Shown piece after piece: positions 8,332 through 16,460 of a stretch of 46,673 nucleotides of DNA; the first letter of the stretch is position 1; each line of letters begins with the position of its first letter. Source of the stretch: an uncultured Eubacteriales bacterium (lineage in GTDB: Bacteria > Bacillota > Clostridia > Oscillospirales > Acutalibacteraceae). The notes below the pieces were generated by a model. The model had not been told where the DNA came from. It did no database searches and saw nothing but the letters and a program-made list of their open reading frames with translations. The stretch lies in contig CAJKBQ010000023.1 in assembly GCA_905198155.1 (NCBI GenBank), positions 1 to 46,673 on the forward strand, written 5' to 3'. A program made the translations under genes and the position numbers.

Positions 8332-8360
8332 TTGACAAACCGGCCGCTTTTCATTATACT
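8332..8360 (+). promoter_or_regulatory. promoter of the zinc ABC transporter operon
   Basis: TTGACA (8332-8337), a 17-bp spacer and TATACT (8355-8360) lie 56 bp before the znuA start. An imperfect inverted repeat around the -10 and start region could hold a metal-responsive operator, but no Zur/AdcR consensus can be asserted. Confidence 0.75.
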
Positions 8361-8415
8361 TGTAGATACACGCCGCGCGGCGTGCAATTTGAGACAACAA
8401 GGAGTACCCGATGGG

Positions 8416-9393
8416 ATGAAAAATGCTTTTCGATATAAGACGGCGGTGGTGGTGCTGTCGCTGCTGCTGGCGTCCGTGGTGCTGATTGGCACGGCGAAAC
8501 GGCTGCGCGCACCGGCGCAGCAAGGCGGCACCCAGGTGGTGGCGGCGTCCAGCTATCCGATTTATATTGCGGCGCGCAACCTGACGGAATCGATTGACGC
8601 GCTGGAAGTAGTGAACCTGACGGCGTCGCAGACCGGCTGCATTCACGATTTCACGCTGCGGCCGCAGGATATGATTACGCTGCGGCGCGCGTCGGTGCTG
8701 CTGATCAACGGCGGCGGGCTGGAACCGTTTTTGGACGATGCCGTTGCGGCCAATCCGACGCTGCCGGTGATTGACAGCAGTGCAGGGATTTCGCCGCTGG
8801 CCGGGGAAGCGCACGACCACGCACATGACCACGACCACGATAACGATCACGACCATGATTCCGAATCGTCGGTCAATGCGCATTTTTGGATGAGTCCGGC
8901 AGATTATATGCAGCAGGTGACGAATTTGCGCGACGGGCTGTGCGCGCAGTTTCCGGCATACGAATCGCAGCTGCGCGCAAATGCCGACCGCTATTTGGAG
9001 AAAATCGCGCAGCTGCGCGATGCGGCGGCCGCCCGGCAGGCGGTGTATGATGGCGCGCCGGTTATTTTGTTCCACGATGCGTTTGCATATTTTGCGCGCG
9101 ACTGCGGACTGACGGTGGTGCATACGATCCAGGTGGAGCAGGACACTGTGTTTTCGGCGGCGGAAATTGTAGAAATTGTAAACGAAATCCGCGATGCAGG
9201 GGTAAAAACGCTGCTGGCGGAAGCACAGTATTCGCCGGAGCTGGCCAATGCGATTGCGGCGGAAACGGATGCGCAAGTCTATATTATGGATACGGCGGTC
9301 AGCGGCGATGACGACCCGGATGCGTATCTGAACGCGATGGCGGCCAACCTGGACAAGCTGGATCGTGCATTGGGAAAGGGGGCGCCGTCATGA
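8416..9393 (+). CDS. znuA: zinc ABC transporter substrate-binding protein (ZnuA/AdcA family)
   Basis: 325 residues from the ATG at 8416, behind GGAG. Residues 9-30 are an N-terminal signal or anchor. The family ligand histidines are visible: CIHDF, then NAHFW, then FHDAF, followed by an Asp-rich SGDDDPDAY near the C-terminus. A histidine/aspartate-rich loop (around residues 133-152, alternating His-Asp) precedes NAHFW, the hallmark that separates zinc-specific binding proteins from manganese ones. It acts outside the membrane, delivering Zn2+ to the permease. Its stop overlaps the start of the ATPase gene by four bases, so the three znu genes are one operon. Confidence 0.92.
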   Translation: MKNAFRYKTAVVVLSLLLASVVLIGTAKRLRAPAQQGGTQVVAASSYPIYIAARNLTESIDALEVVNLTASQTGCIHDFTLRPQDMITLRRASVLLINGGGLEPFLDDAVAANPTLPVIDSSAGISPLAGEAHDHAHDHDHDNDHDHDSESSVNAHFWMSPADYMQQVTNLRDGLCAQFPAYESQLRANADRYLEKIAQLRDAAAARQAVYDGAPVILFHDAFAYFARDCGLTVVHTIQVEQDTVFSAAEIVEIVNEIRDAGVKTLLAEAQYSPELANAIAAETDAQVYIMDTAVSGDDDPDAYLNAMAANLDKLDRALGKGAPS

Positions 9394-10145
9394 CGGAAAA
9401 TCACCGCGCGTGCGGGCTGCACTGCTTAAAACTGAACAATATCGGCGTATACGCCGGGGGGCGGCAGCTGCTGCACAACGTCAACATTCACTGCCACTGC
9501 GGTCAGCTGACGGTGCTGATCGGCCGCAACGGGGCAGGAAAATCCACGCTGCTGCGCGCGATCCTCGGCGAGATTCCGCACATCGGGAAAATCGAATACC
9601 GCGACCACGAGGACGGTCTGCTGAAACCGGATTTCCGGGTGGGGTATGTGCCGCAGACGCTGGGGCTGGACAAAAGCGCGCCGACCAGCGTGTACGATCT
9701 GTTTGCGTCGCTGTGCAGCAAGCGGCCGATTTTTCTGCCGCAAAACAGAGCGCTGCGGGCGGCGTATCAGGCGCAGCTGGCGCTGTTTCACGCCGATGCA
9801 CTGATCGATCAGCGGCTGGGGAGTTTGTCCGGCGGCGAATTGCAGCGGGTGCTGCTGTCGGTCGCGACGTATCCCACGCCGGATCTGCTGATTTTGGACG
9901 AGCCGGTGTCCGGCATCGACGAAAACGGCTTGCAGCTGTTTTACAACATCGTGTCGCACCTGAAAGAACAGTTTGACATGGCGATTATCCTAGTGTCGCA
10001 CGATTTGAACTATGTGGCGCGCTACGCCGATCAGGTGGTGCTGCTGGACGGCACGGTGCGCGCGTCCGGCTCGCCGCAGGAGGTTTTTTCCAGCGCGGCG
10101 TTCCGGGCGGCATTCGGCAATTTTTCGTTCGATTTCGGGCGTTGA
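9390..10145 (+). CDS. znuC: zinc ABC transporter ATP-binding protein
   Basis: 251 residues. Walker A GRNGAGKST at 45-53, ABC signature LSGGE at 146-150 and Walker B LLILDEP at 166-172 followed by the H-loop in VSHDLNYV are all intact. It couples ATP hydrolysis to metal import by the ZnuB permease. It overlaps znuA by four bases (ATGA) and runs to within 15 bp of the preferred start of znuB, indicating translational coupling. Confidence 0.93.
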   Translation: MTENHRACGLHCLKLNNIGVYAGGRQLLHNVNIHCHCGQLTVLIGRNGAGKSTLLRAILGEIPHIGKIEYRDHEDGLLKPDFRVGYVPQTLGLDKSAPTSVYDLFASLCSKRPIFLPQNRALRAAYQAQLALFHADALIDQRLGSLSGGELQRVLLSVATYPTPDLLILDEPVSGIDENGLQLFYNIVSHLKEQFDMAIILVSHDLNYVARYADQVVLLDGTVRASGSPQEVFSSAAFRAAFGNFSFDFGR

Positions 10146-10159
10146 TGAGGGGCGAAAAG

Positions 10160-10999
10160 ATGAGCATTTGGTATGCATTTTTGGAACATGTGATCCGCGC
10201 GGAGTGGACGCAGTTCGATTTTATGAAGAACGCGATGCTGGCGATTTTGCTGATCGCGCCGCTGTTTGGGCTGCTGGGGACGATGGTTGTCAACAACGGC
10301 ATGGCGTTTTTTTCCGATGCGATCGGGCATTCCGCGTTGTGCGGCATTGCGATTGGCGTAGTGCTGGGCATGGCGGACACCACCTGGGCGATGATCGCGT
10401 TCGCGGTGCTGTTCGCGGTGGGGCTGAACTGGATTAAAAACGCCAATATCGCGTCCACCGACACGGTCATCAGCGTTTTTGCGTCGCTGGGGACGGCGAT
10501 TGGGCTGGCGATTTTGTCCGGCGGCGATTTTTCCAAGTATTCCGGCCTGTTGGTGGGCGATATTCTGAGCATTCGCATGGGCGAGCTGGCGGGGCTGGCG
10601 ATTGTGCTGGGCGTCACGATTGTGTTTTGGATTTTCGGGTTCAACGCGCTGCACGCCGTCAGCGTCAATCGGTCGTTGGCGCGGACGCGGGGAATCCCGG
10701 TGCAGCTGATCGACACGCTGTTTGCAGTGCTGATTGCGGTGATCGTGACGATTTCGATCCGGTGGATTGGGCTGCTGATGATTAATGCAATGCTGATCCT
10801 GCCGGCGGCGGCCAGCCGGAATATCTCGCGGAATGTGCGGGAATATCATTTGTATGCGCTGCTGTTTTCGTTTTTCTCCGGCGTGACGGGGTTGATTTTG
10901 TCATACTATATCAACATTGCGTCCGGGCCGATGATCGTGATTTTGGCGTCGGGAGTCTTTTTGGTGACGTACGCGTTTCGGCGGCGGGCGCGGGGATAA
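10160..10999 (+). CDS. znuB: zinc ABC transporter permease
   Basis: 279 residues from the ATG at 10160, which has GAGGGG seven bases upstream; in-frame TTG and ATG codons at 10142 and 10145 are weaker. Eight or so hydrophobic segments and the family motifs DAIGHSALCGI and SIRWIGLLMINAMLILPAAAS identify the ABC-3 (ZnuB/TroC) permease family. It forms the membrane channel with ZnuA and ZnuC. No regulator gene is adjacent. Confidence 0.92.
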   Translation: MSIWYAFLEHVIRAEWTQFDFMKNAMLAILLIAPLFGLLGTMVVNNGMAFFSDAIGHSALCGIAIGVVLGMADTTWAMIAFAVLFAVGLNWIKNANIASTDTVISVFASLGTAIGLAILSGGDFSKYSGLLVGDILSIRMGELAGLAIVLGVTIVFWIFGFNALHAVSVNRSLARTRGIPVQLIDTLFAVLIAVIVTISIRWIGLLMINAMLILPAAASRNISRNVREYHLYALLFSFFSGVTGLILSYYINIASGPMIVILASGVFLVTYAFRRRARG

Positions 11000-11213
11000 T
11001 TACTCATTCACGAAAAATTCATAAAGCTTTTTTCTGAAATGCTGTCATGTTTTCGGGACTTTTACGTCTCTTTGTATGCAAGCGGGTAGGGCGTAAAATG
11101 GTGCTCGGCCGCTGCACTTCCGAATATACGGGTTCGGGGGACCAACCAACCATTCGCTGTGTCGGCAAACTTTTTGCCGGGGCGGCGTTTTTTTTGAAAT
11201 ACAGCCGAAACAC
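11000..11213. other. intergenic region after znuB
   Basis: No coding potential is seen. At about 11162-11180 there is a short CGGCAA/TTGCCG hairpin, followed after nine bases by a run of eight T (11188-11195), which may terminate the znu transcript. Confidence 0.4.
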
Positions 11214-11242
11214 TTGACATTGCGCGGCGAAATCACTATAAT
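11214..11242 (+). promoter_or_regulatory. promoter of the RNHCP gene leader
   Basis: Consensus TTGACA (11214-11219), 17-bp spacer and TATAAT (11237-11242). Transcription should begin near 11249, giving a leader of about 155 nt. Confidence 0.85.
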
Positions 11243-11248
11243 AAAATC

Positions 11249-11405
11249 AACGACGCAGCGCTGCGCCGGAATCATTTTTATCAAAGGAGCAGCTTTTTGA
11301 GTAAACGTACAACAGATCGTGTGCGCTGACCGGGAGGTTGGCAAATCCACACACGCCATGCCTCCCGGAAGATCCGACTAACGGTTTTTCTACGGAGGAT
11401 CTCGC
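11249..11405 (+). promoter_or_regulatory. structured 5' leader RNA of the RNHCP gene
   Basis: The leader contains a hairpin CCGGGAGG (11330-11337) with CCTCCCGG (11361-11368), extended by TGGC (11339-11342) and GCCA (11355-11358). Its apical loop holds CACACAC (11348-11354), complementary to GTGTG at 11319-11323 just upstream, so an H-type pseudoknot can form. The ribosome site GGAGG is at 11394-11398. No known riboswitch class was recognised; a regulatory role is inferred from structure and length. Confidence 0.45.
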
Positions 11406-11831
11406 ATGAATCGAGAAAACAAACGCAAACAGTATGACCCCCACTATTTTCAAACCCATCCGTGCAGTGACGTGTTCACCTGCAAAGTATGCGGGCGGTT
11501 CGTGACGCCGGACAGCGCCGGCAGCGATCACCGCAACCACTGCCCCAACTGCCTGAGCAGTCTGCACGCAGACGACACGCCGGGCGACCGCGCGTCCGGC
11601 TGCGGCGGAATCATGGAGCCGGTGGCCGTTTGGGTGCGCAAAGGCGGCGAATGGGCGATTGTCCATCGGTGCCGTCGATGTGGCGTGCTGCATTCCAACC
11701 GGATTGCGGCGGATGATAATCCCATGAAGCTGATAAGTATCGCGATGAAGCCGCTGTGCGCACCGCCGTTCCCGCTGGAACGCATCGAAGAGATGACGGC
11801 GATGATGGGCGGCGACGGGGAAATGCCGTAA
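11406..11831 (+). CDS. RNHCP-domain zinc-ribbon protein
   Basis: 141 residues. Residues about 20-110 match the RNHCP domain: FTCKVCGRFV gives the first Cys pair, then SDHRNHCPNCLSS with the eponymous RNHCP motif, ASGCGGIMEPV, and a final CRRCG. These cysteines probably form zinc ribbons. The family is short, cytoplasmic and of unknown function, and is often found as a stand-alone gene. It has its own consensus promoter and a long folded leader, which suggests post-transcriptional control. It lies next to the zinc uptake operon, and a link to zinc status would be reasonable but is unproven. Confidence 0.85.
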   Translation: MNRENKRKQYDPHYFQTHPCSDVFTCKVCGRFVTPDSAGSDHRNHCPNCLSSLHADDTPGDRASGCGGIMEPVAVWVRKGGEWAIVHRCRRCGVLHSNRIAADDNPMKLISIAMKPLCAPPFPLERIEEMTAMMGGDGEMP

Positions 11832-11923
11832 GCCCGCCCCGCGCTGCATCTGCCGACAGATTTTCTGCCGGGGTGCGGCGCGGGATTTTTGCAGGGCTGC
11901 GGGCGACAGGAGGATGCAACCCC

Positions 11924-12433
11924 ATGAAAACCCTACTCTTCATCAACGGCACCATGGGCGCCGGGAAAAGCACGGTGTGCCAGGCGCTGAAACGGCGCAT
12001 CCCGCCGGCGGTGGTGCTGGACGGCGACTGGTGCTGGGACGCGTACCCGTTCACGGTGACGGACGAGACCAAAGCGATGGTGGTGGATCACATCTGCCAC
12101 CTGCTGAACGGATTCCTGCACTGCTCGGCATACCAGAACGTAATTTTCGGCTGGGTGATGGACGACCCGGCGGTGGTGGATGCGCTGCGGGCGCGGCTGG
12201 ATTTGCGGGACGTGCGGTTCCGGCTGTACACGCTGACGCTGACGGAATCGGCATTGCGGACGCGGCTGCAAGCGGACATTGACGCCGGACGCCGCACGCC
12301 GGACATCCTCGACCGGAGCGTCGCGCGGCTGCCGCGGTACGCGCGCACGGACGGCGTACCGATCGACGTCAGCGCCATCTCGGCGGCGGAGGCCGCCGAC
12401 CGGATTGCGGCGGACGTGCGCAATATATGGTAA
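11924..12433 (+). CDS. P-loop nucleotide kinase-like protein
   Basis: 169 residues from the ATG at 11924, behind AGGAGG. Residues 1-20 carry strand TLLFING followed by Walker A GTMGAGKST. LDGDWCW at about 38-44 is a plausible Asp-containing catalytic or substrate site, and an Arg-rich LID-like stretch (RLQADIDAGRR) lies around 125-135. The size and arrangement are those of small AAA/zeta-toxin-like or gluconate-kinase-like phosphotransferases, but no specific substrate motif is recognised. It follows the RNHCP gene by 92 bp on the same strand. Confidence 0.8.
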   Translation: MKTLLFINGTMGAGKSTVCQALKRRIPPAVVLDGDWCWDAYPFTVTDETKAMVVDHICHLLNGFLHCSAYQNVIFGWVMDDPAVVDALRARLDLRDVRFRLYTLTLTESALRTRLQADIDAGRRTPDILDRSVARLPRYARTDGVPIDVSAISAAEAADRIAADVRNIW

Positions 12434-12460
12434 AATGCGAAAACGGACACCCCGGTGCCA

Positions 12461-12491
12461 AAACGGACACCGCCCGGGCGTCCGTTTTTTT
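12461..12491 (+). terminator. intrinsic terminator after the P-loop kinase
   Basis: AAACGGA (12461-12467) pairs with TCCGTTT (12481-12487), with an inner CGCCC/GGGCG palindrome, and a run of eight T follows. AAACGGACAC is also present 20 bp earlier as a direct repeat. Confidence 0.75.
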
Positions 12492-12646
12492 CGTGCAATT
12501 TCGCCGAAGCGCACTGCAAAAAATGGAGAGTTCCAAAAAAATTTATGGTCAAATCGGACACCCGAAAAGCCGGAAAAACGGCGGTACCATGCGAAATAAA
12601 CCGGATTGGACAGCGGCGCGGCACAATTCATGTCCGATATGACCAA

Positions 12647-12676
12647 TTTACAAACGCAAACCGCCTGTGCTACAAT
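12647..12676 (+). promoter_or_regulatory. promoter of the sugar ABC importer operon
   Basis: TTTACA (12647-12652), an 18-bp spacer and TACAAT (12671-12676) lie 50 bp before the first permease gene. Confidence 0.6.
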
Positions 12677-12725
12677 AGGGGCAGCAAAACCAAACGCAAC
12701 GAAATTGAAGAAAAGAGGAATCCGC

Positions 12726-13661
12726 ATGAAGTCCGCACAATCCGTGCGACGCACGCTGCACGGGATCGCATCCAACTGGATCCTGTACTTATTTGTTCTG
12801 CCGGCGGTCGCATACTACATCATTTTTCACTATGTGCCCATATACGGGATTCAGATCGCGTTTCAGGACTACCGTATCGGCGAAGCGTTCGGCGCGAGTC
12901 AGTGGGCGGGGCTGAAACACTTTCTCCGTTTTTTTGAATCCGCATGGTTCGGCACGGTGATGCGCAACACGCTGTCGATCAGCCTGCTGAGCCTCGCGTT
13001 TTTTCCGGCGTCGATTATTCTGGCGCTGCTGCTGAACGAGGTGCAGAATATGCACTTCCGCAAGCTGGTACAAACGATGACGTACGCGCCGCACTTTATT
13101 TCGATGGTGGTGCTGTGCGGGGCGGTGACGATGTTTCTTAGCCCCTCGACCGGGTTGATCGGCATGGCGGTGAACGCTGTGCGCGGGTCGGCCGGGAAAG
13201 AAAGCATCAACCTGCTGTCGGTCGGCAGCGCGTTCAAGTGGATTTATGTGCTGTCCGGCGTATGGCAGGGGACGGGGTGGAGTTCGATTATCTACTTCGC
13301 GGCGCTGTCCGGCGTCGATCCGCAACTGCTGGAAGCCGCCGAGGTGGACGGTGCCAACAAGCTCCAGCGGATGATTCACATCAACCTGCCGGTGCTGGTG
13401 CCGACGATTATCATTATGCTGATCCTGCAATGCGGCAACCTGCTGAACGTGGGATACGAAAAAGTGTACCTGCTGCAAAACGACACGATTCTCCAATCGT
13501 CCGAAGTAATTTCGACGTATGTGTACCGCGCCGGATTAAAAGGCGGGCAGTACAGCTACTCGACGGCGATTAACCTGTTCAACTCCGCAATTAACGCGCT
13601 GCTGCTGATTACCGTCAACGGCATCACGCGGAAGCTGGACAGCAGCAACAGCTTGTGGTAA
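12726..13661 (+). CDS. ABC sugar permease, LplB type
   Basis: 311 residues from the ATG at 12726 behind GAGGAA. About six hydrophobic segments are present; the cytoplasmic EAA loop reads EAAEVDGANKLQRMIHINLP (about 218-237), the docking site for the shared ATPase. This is the LplB/YteP branch of carbohydrate permeases. No ATPase gene is in the operon; importers of this class usually borrow a general MsmX-type ATPase. It pairs with the next permease and the lipoprotein to import an oligosaccharide. Confidence 0.9.
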   Translation: MKSAQSVRRTLHGIASNWILYLFVLPAVAYYIIFHYVPIYGIQIAFQDYRIGEAFGASQWAGLKHFLRFFESAWFGTVMRNTLSISLLSLAFFPASIILALLLNEVQNMHFRKLVQTMTYAPHFISMVVLCGAVTMFLSPSTGLIGMAVNAVRGSAGKESINLLSVGSAFKWIYVLSGVWQGTGWSSIIYFAALSGVDPQLLEAAEVDGANKLQRMIHINLPVLVPTIIIMLILQCGNLLNVGYEKVYLLQNDTILQSSEVISTYVYRAGLKGGQYSYSTAINLFNSAINALLLITVNGITRKLDSSNSLW

Positions 13662-13686
13662 GCGCAGGGAAGGAGCCGAAACCGTT

Positions 13687-14631
13687 ATGAGTCATTCCAT
13701 TGTAAGCAAACGCGCGGCCGCTGCGCCGCACCGCAAGTGGCGCACCCAGTGCCGCGCGGACAAGATTTTTGATATTGTGAACCACATCCTGATGGCGCTG
13801 GCGCTGCTGCTGTGCTTTTACCCGCTGTACTACATTGTGGTGGTGTCGTTCAGCCAGCAGGTGGTGGGCAGCTACCTGATCCCGAACGGGTTCACGCTCG
13901 TGGGGTACCAGTCGGTGTTCAAAAGCAAGGACATCTGGCAGGGGTACGGCAACACGATTTACTACACCGTGGTGGGCACGGTATGCAGCTTGGTTGTGAC
14001 GCTGCCGTGCGCATACGCGCTGTCCCGCAAAGATTTCATCGGGCGCGGGGCGCTGATGGGCTTTTTGATGGTGACGATGTTCATCAGCGGCGGGCTGGTG
14101 CCCGGCTACCTGAACATGAGCAACCTGCATTTGATCGGCACGCGCGCCGCGATCATCCTGTCCGGGCTGACCTCGACGTACAACATTGTGGTGGCGCGGT
14201 CGTTTTTCAGCTCGACCATCCCGGTGGAGCTGCTGGAAGCGTCGCGGATCGACGGGTGCGGCAACGGGCGGTTTTTCGCGCAGATTGTGCTGCCGCTGTC
14301 GAAGCCGATTATCGCGGTGATGGCGCTGTATTTCGGCGTGGCGCGGTGGAACAGCTATTTTAACGAGATGATCTACCTGCGCGACGCGTCGATGTATCCG
14401 CTGTCGCTGGTGCTGCGGCGAATTCTGTGGTCGATTAAAGCAATTCAGGAAATGATCGACAAGGGCGAGCTGAATAACTCTGCCATCGGGTCGGCACAGG
14501 CGAAAATGCAGCTGGCGAGCATCATGCAGTATTGCATCATTGTGGTGTCTTCGCTGCCGATGATGATTATCTACCCGTTCCTGCAAAAATACTTCGCCAA
14601 AGGCGTGATGATTGGCTCGGTCAAGGGCTGA
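13687..14631 (+). CDS. ABC sugar permease, LplC/YtcP type
   Basis: 314 residues, 25 bp after its partner. Six membrane segments, starting with ILMALALLLCFYPLYYIVVV at about 37-56, and a conserved EAA loop ELLEASRIDGCGNGRFFAQI around 180-200 identify the second permease of an LplABC-type importer. The N-terminal 30 residues are basic and cytoplasmic. With the first permease it makes the heterodimeric channel. Confidence 0.9.
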   Translation: MSHSIVSKRAAAAPHRKWRTQCRADKIFDIVNHILMALALLLCFYPLYYIVVVSFSQQVVGSYLIPNGFTLVGYQSVFKSKDIWQGYGNTIYYTVVGTVCSLVVTLPCAYALSRKDFIGRGALMGFLMVTMFISGGLVPGYLNMSNLHLIGTRAAIILSGLTSTYNIVVARSFFSSTIPVELLEASRIDGCGNGRFFAQIVLPLSKPIIAVMALYFGVARWNSYFNEMIYLRDASMYPLSLVLRRILWSIKAIQEMIDKGELNNSAIGSAQAKMQLASIMQYCIIVVSSLPMMIIYPFLQKYFAKGVMIGSVKG

Positions 14632-14702
14632 TCGGATTCATTCGGTCAAATCCGGCAGATTGCCGGTGATGATAAAATATTTTTCACAGGAGGATTTCCC
14701 CA

Positions 14703-16316
14703 ATGAAAGCAATTTCCAAACTGCTGGCGCTGGTGCTCGTTGTCGCAATGATGATGACGTGCGCGGCCTGCGCCAAAACCCCCGCGTCGTCCGCGACGCC
14801 GTCCGAAACGCCGTCGGCTGCGCCGTCGTCGGAACAGCCGTCGCTGTTCAACGTTGACAAGCTGCCGATCGTCAACGAGCCGGTCACGCTGCGAATTTTG
14901 ACGTGCGATCCGGTCAGCAGACCGTTTGACACGGCCGACAAGGCCGGGGTGTGGGCATGGCTGACCGAAAAAACGGGCATCACGCTCAAAATCGAGTCCT
15001 ACTCCGACGAAGAAGTGAAAACGAAGATTCCGCTGATTATGGCGACGCCGGATCAGATGCCGGACCTGTTCTTCGCTGTCACGCTGACGGAATCGGATGT
15101 GATGAACTACGGCCAGGGCGGCCAGCTGCTGATGCTGGACGATCTGATCGAGCAGTATGGCACCAACATCAAAAAATGCTTCGACACGCTGGACTATGCG
15201 CGCGGCGCGGCGATGTCGGCGGACGGGCATTTCTACTCGCTGCCGTCGTACAATGCCAATATCGCGACGACCATGTATTCGCTGAACGAGCGCTGGGTGA
15301 AAGCGGTTGGCGCTGAGATGCCGACGACGCTGGAAGAGCTGTACGAAGTGTTCAAGCTGATTAAAGCGCAGGACGCGAACGGCAACGGCGACCCCAACGA
15401 CGAAATCTGCCTGTCCGGTACGCCGAAATCGATGAAACGTGCGCTGCTGGGCAGCGTGGGCATCAACTGCTACTGGCCGTGGCAGGGCGTGCTGGTGGAC
15501 GCGAAGGACGACAAAGTGTTCTTCGTGGAAACGACCGACGAATACAAATACCTGCTGAGCTACCTGCACAAATTCTGGGCCGAAGGCATGATGGACAGCG
15601 AATACTTCACGCAGTCCGGCGATCAGATGAATGCGAAAAGAAACAATGACAAAGTGTTCATGAGCGACTACTTTGCCGATCCGGAACTGGATAATTTCAG
15701 TGGCGTAACGGGCATTGTCGCGCCGACCCCGCTGACCAGCAAAGTCAACAGCACGCCGCTGTGGCCGGCCAGTGCGCCGTATCAGACGGCGATCGGTACC
15801 ATCGCGGGCAGCACAAAATATCCGGAAGTGTCGTTCCTGCTGATGGACTACCTGTTCACCGAAGAAGCCTCCCGCGTGGCGTACTGGGGCATCGAAGGCG
15901 TGGACTACGAAGTGACCGACGCGTCCACCTGGACGATTGAGTCGCTGACGCTTTCCGAAGGACACGTGTTGCAGCAAACACAAACCCCGATGCTGGTTCC
16001 GCGCTGGAACCGCGACGAGTGGGTGCAGCCGGCTGCGACCACGCTTTCGAAACAGAAGCAGGAAAGTGCCACCAAGTACGGCAAGATGGCGTTCCAGAAC
16101 TACCTGCACTACACCACCGAGGAGTCGGACGCGCTGTCTACATACGAAGCGGAACTGGGCGGCTACTTGGACGACTACTTCGCGGGCTTCATCACCGGGA
16201 CATATGACCTGGACAAAGATTGGGACGCGTACGTCGCCAAGTGCAATTCGCTGGGCGCGGACAAGGTCGTCGAAATCTATCAGGCGGCGTACAACCGGTT
16301 CTACAACGTAAAATAA
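14703..16316 (+). CDS. extracellular sugar-binding lipoprotein (LplA/LipO type)
   Basis: 537 residues, start behind AGGAGG. The signal peptide ends in a lipobox TCAAC with Cys23 as likely lipid anchor, followed by a Ser/Pro-rich linker. Length above 500 residues and patterns such as DQMPDLFFAV, YSLPSYNANI and LNERWVKAVGAE are those of the large solute-binding proteins that serve LplBC permeases. It captures the oligosaccharide outside the cell. The gene follows the permeases by 71 bp and is closed by a hairpin. Confidence 0.9.
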   Translation: MKAISKLLALVLVVAMMMTCAACAKTPASSATPSETPSAAPSSEQPSLFNVDKLPIVNEPVTLRILTCDPVSRPFDTADKAGVWAWLTEKTGITLKIESYSDEEVKTKIPLIMATPDQMPDLFFAVTLTESDVMNYGQGGQLLMLDDLIEQYGTNIKKCFDTLDYARGAAMSADGHFYSLPSYNANIATTMYSLNERWVKAVGAEMPTTLEELYEVFKLIKAQDANGNGDPNDEICLSGTPKSMKRALLGSVGINCYWPWQGVLVDAKDDKVFFVETTDEYKYLLSYLHKFWAEGMMDSEYFTQSGDQMNAKRNNDKVFMSDYFADPELDNFSGVTGIVAPTPLTSKVNSTPLWPASAPYQTAIGTIAGSTKYPEVSFLLMDYLFTEEASRVAYWGIEGVDYEVTDASTWTIESLTLSEGHVLQQTQTPMLVPRWNRDEWVQPAATTLSKQKQESATKYGKMAFQNYLHYTTEESDALSTYEAELGGYLDDYFAGFITGTYDLDKDWDAYVAKCNSLGADKVVEIYQAAYNRFYNVK

Positions 16317-16342
16317 TTCCACATCACTGCAAAAATGTCTCG

Positions 16343-16372
16343 AGGGGTACGGCTGCCTGCCGCGCCCCTTTT
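16343..16372 (+). terminator. hairpin after the sugar-binding protein
   Basis: AGGGG/CCCCT (16343-16347 with 16365-16369) and inner CGGC/GCCG form a two-part stem followed by four T. Placed between the binding protein and a new promoter. Confidence 0.55.
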
Positions 16373-16382
16373 GGGCGATATA

Positions 16383-16411
16383 TTGACGAAATCGGATTTT
16401 TCGCGTATAAT
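16383..16411 (+). promoter_or_regulatory. promoter of the membrane AraC sensor gene
   Basis: TTGACG (16383-16388), 17-bp spacer, TATAAT (16406-16411). It gives the regulator its own transcription start, separate from the importer genes. Confidence 0.75.
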
Positions 16412-16460
16412 AAATCCGGATCGTTTGCCCGCCCCGATTTCGACCGAAAGAAGGCGTACC

